NCBI GenBank assembly: GCA_937871585.1 | Contig: CALMPJ010000044.1 | Span: 1-64,000 of the forward strand | Length of the DNA: 64,000 bases | DNA from: an uncultured Acidobacteriota bacterium | GTDB lineage: Bacteria; Acidobacteriota; Blastocatellia; Pyrinomonadales; Pyrinomonadaceae | Reading direction: 5' to 3' | In this document: piece by piece, positions 33,098 through 41,125 of the stretch | Position numbering within the stretch: the first letter of the stretch is position 1 | Layout of the letters: the number at the start of each line of letters is the position of its first letter | The notes under the pieces: model-generated | What the model was told of the DNA's origin: nothing | The model's input: the letters and a program-made list of their open reading frames with translations, nothing else | The model's database searches: none | Position numbers and translations under genes: made by a program

Positions 33098-35713
33098 ATG
33101 AAAGGCATTGCCGTTAAGTTGCTATTGGTGTCCGTATGTATGGGCATGATGTTATCGCCTGCGTTGATGCAGGACACGCCGCCGCCAACTGGCCCTCCGG
33201 CCGGAATGCCGCGTCCGGGCGGAACGCCTCCGACCGATGAGCCGCAGGCTTATGACAAGGTCATTACCAAGGATGCAAAGACCAAGGACGGCTTGTTCAA
33301 GGTCCATCGCATAAAAGATAAGTACTATTACGAAATACCGAAATCCGAGCTCGGCAAGGAGTTTCTTTGGGTCACGCAGATCGCGAAAACTACGCTTGGC
33401 GTCGGCTACGGCGGTCAGGCCCTTGGTCGCCGCGTTGTTCGCTGGGAACAGAACGAGAACAAGATCTTGCTTCGCAACGTCAATTACAGTGTCGTCGCCG
33501 ATCCGAAATTGCCGATCGCCGAGGCTGTTCAAAATGCTAATCACGAATCGATCCTGGCGTCGTTCAACGTCGCCGCTTGGGGGCCGAACAACGAAACGGC
33601 AGTGATCGAGGTCGGAAAATTATTCAATACCGACGTTTTTGAGTTCAGCGCGAAACAGCGTTTGAATGCTACGGCAATGGACACTTCGCGTTCATATATT
33701 GATCGCATTTCGCCATTCCCGACGAATATCGAGGCCGAAGCAACCCACACCTATACGCGTGTTGCTCCGCCGGCAGGTGCTCCGGCCGGTCCGGCAAATC
33801 CATTTGCCGCCGCAGGAATGAATCCCGGAACGGCGACCGTCGTGCTGCATCACAGCATGGTCAAGCTGCCAGACAATCCGATGATGCCGCGTCTATTTGA
33901 CGAACGCGTCGGCTATTTTTCAGTCTCGAATCTGGATTACGGACGCACCGAGCATCGTGCTCAGGAACGCCGTTTCATCACGCGTTGGCGTCTGGAGAAG
34001 AAAGATCCTAATGCGGAAATTTCCGAGCCTGTAAAGCCGATCGTCTATTACATTGACCGTGCAACGCCGGCCTGGCTCGTGCCGTTCACCAAGAAAGGTA
34101 TCGAAAAATGGCAGAAAGCGTTTGAAGCAGCAGGCTTTAAGAACGCGATCATCGCCAAAATGCAGCCATCGAAAAAAGAAGATCCTGATTTCGATCCGGA
34201 AGACGCTCGCTATTCGGTCGTTCGCTGGCTGCCATCGACGATCGAGAACGCCTCGGGTCCGCACATCAATGATCCGCGAACCGGCGAGATCCTCGAATCC
34301 GACATTCAGATGTATCACAACATCATGAACCTGCAGCGTTCGTGGTATTTTCTGCAGGCCGGAGCCGTCGATCCTCGTGTGCAGAAACTGCCGATGCCTG
34401 ACGATCTGATGGGCCAGCTCGTCGAATACGTCGTCGCTCACGAAGTCGGCCACACGCTCGGTTTTCAGCACAATATGAAAGCCAGCTCGACCTATCCGCA
34501 GGACAAGGTCCGCGACCGCAATTGGGTCAAAACGATGGGCCACACGCCGACGTTGATGGACTATTCGCGGTTCAACTACGTCGCACAGCCTGAGGACAAC
34601 ATCGCTCTCGAAGACCTCATTCCGGGAATCGGGCCGTATGACACTTGGGCGACGATGTGGGGCTACAAGCCAATTCCGTCGGCTCGAACGTCCGATGCCG
34701 AGCTGCCTACGCTAAACTCGTGGGCACTCGAACAAGACTCGAAGCCGTACCTGAGGTTCTCGACCGAAGGTTCCGCGGGAAGCGATCCGGGCGAGTTGAC
34801 CGAAGCAGTTGGCGACGCCGATGCTGTTAAATCGTCGGGTCTCGGCCTCAAGAATCTTCAGCGAATTTCCAAATTCCTGATGTCGGCATCGACGACCGAA
34901 AAGGGCCAGCCGTACGACGATCTCAACGAACTCTACGGCCGTATGCTCGGTCAGTGGACGCTTGAGATGAATCACGTCTCGGCCATTGTCGGCAGCTTTA
35001 GCTCGCAGCAGAAGCACATTGGGCAGAGCGGCGTTCGATTCGAACTGACGCCAAAGGCTCGGCAGACCGAAGCCGTTAAGTTCCTTAACGACAACGCTTT
35101 CGCAACGCCGATGTGGGCCGTTGACAAGGAAATTCTCCGTCGTATCGAACCGATCGGTGCGTTGAATCGCGTTCGAAATGCTCAGACGAGCATCTTGAAC
35201 AATTTGCTTTCAAGCTCGCGATTTGCACGCCTCATCGAACAGCAAGCTCTCGATGGCAATGCTGCTTACAATGCGGCTGATTTCCTCGCCGACGTTCGCA
35301 GCGGTGTATTTACAGAACTGAGCGCTCCGAAAGTTACGGTCGATGCGTATCGTCGTAACTTGCAGCGTTCGTACCTCGATATCGCAAACACCAAGATAAA
35401 CGGTGCTGCTCAGACGGCTCCGCAAGGATTGCCGCCGGGCTTTGCTGCGTTGTTTATCACAAGCGGTGACGAGCGTGCGTTCTACCGTGCAGAACTTCGT
35501 GCGATCAGTGCTGCCGCAGCTTCGGCTTCGGCAAGAGCTACGGACAAGGCGACGAAGTACCACCTCGACGCCGTCCGCGATCACATCGGCAAGATCCTCG
35601 ATCCCGACGCCGGTGCTTCGCGTCCAAACGCCATCAACCAACAGGCGATGGAATTGCTCGAACTCTACCTAAACCCGACCTCATGCTGGCCGGATTATGT
35701 AGTAAAGCCGTAG
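33098..35713 (+). CDS. secreted zinc metalloprotease, DUF5117/DUF5118 type
   Basis: 871 residues from the ATG at 33098 (AAGGAG eight bases upstream, signal peptide [21 protein letters not shown]). A Pro/Gly-rich linker follows, then DUF5118/DUF5117-like regions ([25 protein letters not shown]). The zinc site [19 protein letters not shown] is at about residue 445, with [14 protein letters not shown] downstream as a Met-turn-like segment. The family is widespread in Acidobacteriota and Bacteroidota and is thought to act outside the cytoplasm; substrates are unknown. The open frame extends upstream into xth but without a start site of similar quality. Confidence 0.88.
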   Translation: MKGIAVKLLLVSVCMGMMLSPALMQDTPPPTGPPAGMPRPGGTPPTDEPQAYDKVITKDAKTKDGLFKVHRIKDKYYYEIPKSELGKEFLWVTQIAKTTLGVGYGGQALGRRVVRWEQNENKILLRNVNYSVVADPKLPIAEAVQNANHESILASFNVAAWGPNNETAVIEVGKLFNTDVFEFSAKQRLNATAMDTSRSYIDRISPFPTNIEAEATHTYTRVAPPAGAPAGPANPFAAAGMNPGTATVVLHHSMVKLPDNPMMPRLFDERVGYFSVSNLDYGRTEHRAQERRFITRWRLEKKDPNAEISEPVKPIVYYIDRATPAWLVPFTKKGIEKWQKAFEAAGFKNAIIAKMQPSKKEDPDFDPEDARYSVVRWLPSTIENASGPHINDPRTGEILESDIQMYHNIMNLQRSWYFLQAGAVDPRVQKLPMPDDLMGQLVEYVVAHEVGHTLGFQHNMKASSTYPQDKVRDRNWVKTMGHTPTLMDYSRFNYVAQPEDNIALEDLIPGIGPYDTWATMWGYKPIPSARTSDAELPTLNSWALEQDSKPYLRFSTEGSAGSDPGELTEAVGDADAVKSSGLGLKNLQRISKFLMSASTTEKGQPYDDLNELYGRMLGQWTLEMNHVSAIVGSFSSQQKHIGQSGVRFELTPKARQTEAVKFLNDNAFATPMWAVDKEILRRIEPIGALNRVRNAQTSILNNLLSSSRFARLIEQQALDGNAAYNAADFLADVRSGVFTELSAPKVTVDAYRRNLQRSYLDIANTKINGAAQTAPQGLPPGFAALFITSGDERAFYRAELRAISAAAASASARATDKATKYHLDAVRDHIGKILDPDAGASRPNAINQQAMELLELYLNPTSCWPDYVVKP

Positions 35714-35759
35714 TTGGTACGACGGGCCTAAAAGCCTGTCGCTCTTCGTGGAACTTAAA

Positions 35760-35791
35760 AGGACAGGCTAGGCAGCCTGTCCTACTTTTTT
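35760..35791 (+). terminator. rho-independent terminator after the metalloprotease gene
   Basis: AGGACAGGCT (35760-35769), loop AGGC, AGCCTGTCCT (35774-35783), then a T-rich tail at 35786-35791. A third matching arm, AAGCCTGTC, lies at 35731-35739, so an alternative pairing exists. Good stem and tail support termination rightwards. Confidence 0.85.
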
Positions 35792-35844
35792 GCGTTGCGA
35801 CTTTTTGAAATCGGCTTTCGATCGTTGCTATACTTTTCACTTCG

Positions 35845-36264
35845 ATGGACGTACGCAAGATATTGCTGATATTTTTGGGGACCGTTTGTGTGGCGCTTGG
35901 GGTTTTGGGGATGTTTCTGCCGCTGCTGCCGACGACGGTTTTCTTACTTGCAGCGGCGTATTGTTATTCGAAGAGCTCGGAACGTTTTCACAACTGGCTG
36001 CTTACGAACAAGCTTTGCGGCAAATATATTTCTAATTATAAGTCTGGCCGTGGAATGACGGTTCGGAATAAGGTCACGAGCCTGCTTTCGCTTTGGGTCT
36101 CGATCGGGATCAGTATGTGGCTGGTTTATCCAAAGGCTTGGCTTGAGATATTGCTGGCAGCTATCGCTCTCGGGATAACCATACACATTCTTTGGATCAA
36201 GACTCATTCGGAATCGGACGAGCAGGTCACTGCCGACATTAACGGCCTCGTCGAACCAAACTAA
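35845..36264 (+). CDS. YbaN/DUF454 family inner membrane protein
   Basis: A 139-residue membrane protein. LIFLGTVCVALGVLGMFLPLLPTTVFLLAAAYCYSKSSERFHNWL is the DUF454 hallmark region (residues about 7-51), followed by NYKSGRGMTVRNK and two further helices. Function in other bacteria is undefined. Convergent with the diguanylate cyclase gene, four bases apart. Confidence 0.88.
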   Translation: MDVRKILLIFLGTVCVALGVLGMFLPLLPTTVFLLAAAYCYSKSSERFHNWLLTNKLCGKYISNYKSGRGMTVRNKVTSLLSLWVSIGISMWLVYPKAWLEILLAAIALGITIHILWIKTHSESDEQVTADINGLVEPN

Positions 36265-36267
36265 CGC

Positions 36268-37818
36268 TTACATAACACGCTGATTGACGACCTCGGTCAG
36301 CTCGCTTGCCACGAACCAGCCGCCACCGTTCTGTTTTGACTCGTACATTCCTGCGTCGGCGTTTCGCAATAGCTGGCCTAGATTGATGCCATCTTTTGGA
36401 TAGAACGCGGTTCCGATGCTCAGCTCAGCCACCAGCGAATTTTCACCAACACGGAACGGCCGACAGACGTTGTCGATCATACGTTCGATGACGAGCTTGG
36501 CTCCGTTCTCATCGCAATCGTGCAGCAGCAAGGCAAACTCGTCGCCGCCGAGACGAGCAAGCAGATCAGGTTTTCGCAAAATGGACGCGACTCGAGCCGC
36601 GACGTATTTGAGCAACTCGTCGCCGACATCGTGACCGAGCGTGTCGTTTACGACCTTGAACCGATCAAGGTCGAAATATAGTATGCAAAAGCCTTTGTTA
36701 TTCGCATTCGAAGCGTCGATCGCGCGCTCGACCTCTTCTTCGAATTTGCGGCGATTTGCAAGCCTCGTAAGCGGATCGTGAAACGCCATTGCCTCAAGCG
36801 ACAACTGATGCATATGCCGGTCGGTATTGTCGCGGATCGTTACAATTCTGCCGTCAGGAACATCGGACAGTGCTCCGCTGATCGGTATTGAATCGAGTAA
36901 CAAATATCGCATCTGTCCGTCGGTCTCGACCGCAAGCTCTCCGAGGTTCCTAGCATCGCGATCGTAAAGCTCTGTTCCGCCATCGATGCGACCCATAAGA
37001 TGACGAAGGTTTGTGCCGACGGCCTCGGACGCAGAGATCCCAAGTTCGGTCTCCGCTGCGGGATTAACATCACGGACGATGTCGTAATTGTCGAGGATCA
37101 AAACGCCATCGTGGATCGTCTCGAAAACGGTCTCGTACGCGATCGGATTGCTCTTGAGAAACTGAAGGCGAAATATCGCATAAGCCATTATCGAGAAAAA
37201 CACCGGAAAGCTGTAAGGTGTGATCTTTCCGACAACGCCGAGCAACGCGAGCATATTTACCGCGATCGGCACGCACATCGACAGCAAAAGAAGCATTATC
37301 TGCTGCCGGTAATGGCTCGACGCTCGGCTCAGCTCCATAATAACGGTGAGCAGGCACCAGACCAGCAAGATATACGAATACGGAGTATGTATCGCCCAGA
37401 AGTAGATGCCGTACTCGACCTTCATTCGGACGAACGGCTCGACCTCGGTGCTGACAAAGAACAAACCGTGAAAAGGATCGGTGATCATCACCAGCCACGA
37501 TATCGCCGGAATGATCAGTAGCCAGCGAACTTCGCGTTTCGAAAGTTCGCGGCCAAAGTACTGCCTAATGAACATCAGCAGCAGTACCGGCAACGGCATC
37601 GCTCCGAAATATCGCAGCCATTCGCCAAACCACTGCCAGTTGTAGGTATCGGTCAGTCGCCCGATAACCTCGCCCGCCATCCACGGTATCGTCACCATAC
37701 ACGACAGAGCAAAATACCGATGTCCGCGCGTGGTCTTGTTCCGCCAAGCGTAAAAGCTTAAGACGGACGAGAGCACGATCGCACTCAGCATGTAAATTAC
37801 GGCAAATTCCGAAGACAT
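36268..37818 (-). CDS. membrane diguanylate cyclase: 7TM sensor, PAS, GGDEF
   Basis: 516 residues. Residues about 1-215 hold seven hydrophobic helices of the histidine-kinase N-terminal 7TM sensor type. A PAS domain (about 225-330; LDNYDIVRDVNPAAETELGISAS) follows. The GGDEF domain (about 345-510) has DPLTRLANRRKF, FDLDRFKVVNDTLGHDVGD and RLGGDEFALLL, all needed to make cyclic di-GMP. The inhibitory RxxD site is present as RKPD five residues before GGDEF, so feedback control is expected. No EAL domain. Confidence 0.92.
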   Translation of the reverse strand: MSSEFAVIYMLSAIVLSSVLSFYAWRNKTTRGHRYFALSCMVTIPWMAGEVIGRLTDTYNWQWFGEWLRYFGAMPLPVLLLMFIRQYFGRELSKREVRWLLIIPAISWLVMITDPFHGLFFVSTEVEPFVRMKVEYGIYFWAIHTPYSYILLVWCLLTVIMELSRASSHYRQQIMLLLLSMCVPIAVNMLALLGVVGKITPYSFPVFFSIMAYAIFRLQFLKSNPIAYETVFETIHDGVLILDNYDIVRDVNPAAETELGISASEAVGTNLRHLMGRIDGGTELYDRDARNLGELAVETDGQMRYLLLDSIPISGALSDVPDGRIVTIRDNTDRHMHQLSLEAMAFHDPLTRLANRRKFEEEVERAIDASNANNKGFCILYFDLDRFKVVNDTLGHDVGDELLKYVAARVASILRKPDLLARLGGDEFALLLHDCDENGAKLVIERMIDNVCRPFRVGENSLVAELSIGTAFYPKDGINLGQLLRNADAGMYESKQNGGGWFVASELTEVVNQRVM

Positions 37819-37925
37819 TGCGTATATGGAAGGCTATCGATGACAGACACTGTGGAAGTGTCCAACTAACGATTATACGCTTTATGAACGCGAAGTATCA
37901 ACAAGTTTTATCACTTTCGAAGGCC

Positions 37926-38699
37926 CTAAGACACGGTTACGGAAAGCATCGAGATCGAACCGCCGTCGATGCCATCGACAGGAAAACTGACGCATTCGCC
38001 ATCGGTTTGCTGAGCAAGAACGTAAAGTAATGGCAGGAAATGTTCAGGAGTGGGAACCGATAGCATCGCGTCGGTGTCCATCGATTCGTAATTAGCAAGC
38101 GAAGCGTGGTCACCTGATTCCATTAACCTCTTCGCTTCCGTCTCGAATCGCACGGCCCAATCATACGGCCCGCGGGTCTCGTTGCCCCAAGAAAACGCTC
38201 GCAAATTATGCACGATGTTCCCGCTGCCGCAGACCAGAACGCCCTCATCGCGAAGCGGTTTGAGATTCTTCGCAAATTCGTAATGCCATTCGCCGGGCCG
38301 TGTCATATCGATCGAAAGCTGCACGACCGGAACATCCGCGTCCGGAAAAACATGACACAAAACTGACCAAGTTCCATGATCAAGTCCCCATTCGGTCGTG
38401 TCCAAACGAACGCCGCCGAGCAACTCGCTGACACGCTCGGCGAGCTCAGGCGAGCCGGCGGCAGGATATTGAACATCGAACAATTCCTGCGGAAAACCAC
38501 CAAAATCATGGATCGTTTGCGGCATATTCATCGCCGTAACGGCGACGTCTGGAATATACCAATGAGCTGAAATACACAAAACGGCTTTCGGTTTGGGAAT
38601 CGAACTTCCGATCGCAGCCCACGCCCGTGTGTAGCCGTTGTCTGCCAATGCATTCATTGGATTTCCGTGACCAAAAAATATGGCGGGTATTCGGCTCAT
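37926..38699 (-). CDS. LigB-type extradiol dioxygenase (4,5-DOPA dioxygenase-like)
   Basis: 257 residues from the ATG at 38699 (MSRIPAIFFGHGNPMNAL). Class III extradiol ring-cleavage fold related to plant/bacterial DOPA 4,5-dioxygenase (YgiD). HGNPMNAL, ISAHWYIPDVAV, DHGTWSVLCHVFPDADVPVV and CGSGNIVHNLRAF carry the metal-ligand histidines. The start overlaps the stop of the aldehyde dehydrogenase gene by four bases. The substrate is some catecholic compound. Confidence 0.87.
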   Translation of the reverse strand: MSRIPAIFFGHGNPMNALADNGYTRAWAAIGSSIPKPKAVLCISAHWYIPDVAVTAMNMPQTIHDFGGFPQELFDVQYPAAGSPELAERVSELLGGVRLDTTEWGLDHGTWSVLCHVFPDADVPVVQLSIDMTRPGEWHYEFAKNLKPLRDEGVLVCGSGNIVHNLRAFSWGNETRGPYDWAVRFETEAKRLMESGDHASLANYESMDTDAMLSVPTPEHFLPLLYVLAQQTDGECVSFPVDGIDGGSISMLSVTVS

Positions 38700-40306
38700 T
38701 TTCGCTTCATCAATTCGCGAACGCGTTTGAAAAGCTGCGGCAGCATCAAGTTCGTTTTCAACAACGAACCTGAAGCGAAATGCGTAGCGAATTTGCGGAA
38801 TGTTGCGACCGCCGTCTCGGAATACGGCATCCACCAGGCGTCGGGCAAAATGGCGATTCGGTTGACGTGAATGTGTTGCGGCTGGACGAGCTCCATCAGG
38901 CCGAGGGCTCCGTGTGTACGGCCGCGGCCCGAATTCTTAAATCCGCCCCAAGGCGTCTGGCCAATGCCGTGCGTGTAGAGAACTTCGTTTACACAAACCG
39001 AGCCTGCTTCAATTTGTTCCGCGACGCGGCGTCCTTTTGTATAGTCCTTTGTCCACACGCTCGCCGTCAGGCCAAATTCGCTGTCGTTCGCCAAGTTGAT
39101 CGCTTCGTCCTCAGTACGAAACGTTGCGATCGGCAGCGTCGGGCCGAAGGTTTCCTCCTGCATCGGCATCATATCGTTTGTCGCGCCTTTGATAACGGTC
39201 GGCGGATAAAAGAAGCCGCTCGCCATCTCTACCTTTTCGGTCGGTTCGTTAAATCCGGGAACGATCACTTCGCCGCCCGTCAGCACCTCGGCACCGGCGT
39301 CTTTGAACGCCTCGACGTGCTCGTACACCGTCTTCAGCTGTCTCTCAGAAGACATTGCACCGACCGAAGTGTCAGCTTCGAGGCCGCTGCCGACCTTCAA
39401 TTGATTCGTCTTTTCAACGATCCTTTTAGTTAGTTCGTCAGCAATCGATTCATGAACATACAAACGCTCGACTGACGAACACGACTGTCCTGCATTACAA
39501 AATGCTCCCCAAACCGCGGCTCCGGCGGCTAGCTCTAGGTTCGCGTCTTCGAAGACTATCATTGGATCTTTGCCGCCTAGTTCCAGGACAGTTGACGTCA
39601 AATTCTTGGCTGCCGCAGCCGCAATTCGCTTGCCGGTTGCGACCGAACCGGTGAACATTATCTTGTCCGGTGCGGAGTCAACCAGAGCGGCTCCAGTTTC
39701 GCCTGCTCCGCTCACGATCTGAACACAGTTTGCCGGAAAGCCAGCTTTCACAAAGATCTCGCCGATCTTAAGTCCAATAAACGGAGTGAGTTCCGATGGT
39801 TTGATAACGACCGTATTGCCCGCCATTAACGCCATTACGGCCTCACCAAGCGGTATCGAAAATGGATAGTTCCACGCCGGAATGATGCCGACGACGCCGT
39901 ATGGTTTATAGATGATCTTTGAACTCCGGCCAAGCAAGCTGTAAAGACCAATACCGACACGTTTCGGTTTCAGCAGCTTTTCCGCATTCCTTGCAAAGTA
40001 CTGCATCAGATCCAAAACCGGTGCGATCTCCATCGACAAAGCCTCGGCTACAGGCTTGCCCGACTCGCGCGAGATCAATTCTGCGATGTCGTCCATCTCG
40101 GCAAGAATGACCTCACGGGCCGCCATGACAAGACGCTTTCGCTTATCGAACGACGTGTCTTTCCATTTCGCGAACGTCTCACGCGCACGATCAAACGCCG
40201 CCGCAACTTCTTCCGGCGTCGTCATAGCAACACGCCCGATCTCCTCGCCAGTTGCCGGGTTGGTCGAGATGATCTCGTTTGATTGTGCGGGCAAAACTGC
40301 GCTCAC
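38696..40306 (-). CDS. aldehyde dehydrogenase family protein
   Basis: A 536-residue NAD(P)-dependent aldehyde dehydrogenase. STNPATGEEIGRV start, IIPAWNYPFSIPLGEAVMAL, catalytic Glu in VLELGGKDPMIVF and Cys in NAGQSCSSVERLYVH. A C-terminal extension of about 45 residues beyond the usual end (NRIAILPDAWWMPYSE and onward) is characteristic of a subgroup near succinate-semialdehyde dehydrogenases. Coupled by overlap to the downstream LigB gene; together they could convert an aromatic diol to a semialdehyde and then to the acid, although the gene order alone does not prove it. Confidence 0.88.
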   Translation of the reverse strand: MSAVLPAQSNEIISTNPATGEEIGRVAMTTPEEVAAAFDRARETFAKWKDTSFDKRKRLVMAAREVILAEMDDIAELISRESGKPVAEALSMEIAPVLDLMQYFARNAEKLLKPKRVGIGLYSLLGRSSKIIYKPYGVVGIIPAWNYPFSIPLGEAVMALMAGNTVVIKPSELTPFIGLKIGEIFVKAGFPANCVQIVSGAGETGAALVDSAPDKIMFTGSVATGKRIAAAAAKNLTSTVLELGGKDPMIVFEDANLELAAGAAVWGAFCNAGQSCSSVERLYVHESIADELTKRIVEKTNQLKVGSGLEADTSVGAMSSERQLKTVYEHVEAFKDAGAEVLTGGEVIVPGFNEPTEKVEMASGFFYPPTVIKGATNDMMPMQEETFGPTLPIATFRTEDEAINLANDSEFGLTASVWTKDYTKGRRVAEQIEAGSVCVNEVLYTHGIGQTPWGGFKNSGRGRTHGALGLMELVQPQHIHVNRIAILPDAWWMPYSETAVATFRKFATHFASGSLLKTNLMLPQLFKRVRELMKRK

Positions 40307-40890
40307 TATTTCCTAAAGAATATTTCCTTAAGACCGTGCAAATGGTCAACATGGTCTTTGATGTCGGGATAAAGTTCGAGCTCGCTAAGAGACGAATCGA
40401 CGTAACTCCAATCTAATTCCGATTGCTTGATAATGATCGATTCGGCATCAAGCCAGTCTTTCGGTCGACCTGCGATCGTTTTCATTATCAACAAGTCCTC
40501 AGCCGAACAAACTCGAAGCGAAATGGTATCGGTCAATTTTTGATATGAAGAACGAGCAAAAGTGTTGCTCAGGTCGCTGAATCCGGCTAGGTTCACGTCA
40601 ATGCCCGTGTTCGATGCGGTCCAAAGCGGCAAAACGCGATTGGTGAGAGCAAACTCATCAGCATCGTGAAATTTCGGCCTGTACTTCTCTAAGAATTTTT
40701 TGATGAAGTCCGATTCGTTCGACAGATCGGTGAAAACCGTTAGGTCGAGGTCATACGTCAAACGCGGTTCGCCCCAGAATTGAACTGCAACGCCACCGAC
40801 AAAATAGAAATCCCATCCGTTCTCTTCAATGAAATTCTGCAGATCGGCTGCTTCGTCAAACAGTGCTGTCATCTTTTCGGTCAACTCCAA
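40306..40890 (-). CDS. nucleotidyltransferase-fold protein (AbiEii/MNT-like)
   Basis: A 194-residue protein with a minimal nucleotidyltransferase core: YFVGGVAVQFWGEPRLTYDLDLTVF with the G-G motif and DLD metal ligands (D47, D49), and a later carboxylate in GIDVNLAG. The C-terminus is helical. Such proteins act as toxins (AbiEii, MenT type) or in MNT/HEPN pairs. It overlaps by 35 bases with the upstream 80-residue gene, consistent with a two-gene toxin-antitoxin unit. The ALDH gene directly follows on the same strand. Confidence 0.72.
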   Translation of the reverse strand: MELTEKMTALFDEAADLQNFIEENGWDFYFVGGVAVQFWGEPRLTYDLDLTVFTDLSNESDFIKKFLEKYRPKFHDADEFALTNRVLPLWTASNTGIDVNLAGFSDLSNTFARSSYQKLTDTISLRVCSAEDLLIMKTIAGRPKDWLDAESIIIKQSELDWSYVDSSLSELELYPDIKDHVDHLHGLKEIFFRK

Positions 40891-41098
40891 GAAAAACTCT
40901 CATTGCTTTGCTGAGCAGATAGGTTTTTCGCGGAAACTTCTGTTCTTTAGCGTGTTCGAAGAAACCGTCCCATTTGAAATAGCATTTTGATATATCGCTT
41001 TCGCGTATCTCTTTACGCCTTATTTCTTCAAGCCGTTCGGCGCCGCGCTCGAAGCCGCGTTTCCAGCGGATCAAGTCTGGCAGGTCTTCTTCGTTCAT
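40856..41098 (-). CDS. small partner protein of the nucleotidyltransferase
   Basis: An 80-residue charged protein (DLIRWKRGFERGAERLEEIRRKEIRES) with no recognised DNA-binding or HEPN motif. Its long overlap with the next gene (35 bases, different frame) suggests strict translational coupling. Probably the antitoxin or accessory subunit of the nucleotidyltransferase; this rests on context alone. Confidence 0.6.
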   Translation of the reverse strand: MNEEDLPDLIRWKRGFERGAERLEEIRRKEIRESDISKCYFKWDGFFEHAKEQKFPRKTYLLSKAMRVFLGVDRKDDSTV

Positions 41099-41125
41099 AC
41101 GTCTATTTTACTCGAAAACTGCGGC

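Noticed and set aside
35718-35791. Repeats of AGCCTGTC as a mobile element
   Set aside because: The perfect stem with T-tail right after a gene end is explained by a terminator; the third arm is short.
37926-40306. LigB dioxygenase and ALDH as a new aromatic degradation pathway
   Set aside because: Both families are well known and such pairs are plausible by chance; there are no ring-hydroxylating or hydrolase genes nearby to support a pathway.
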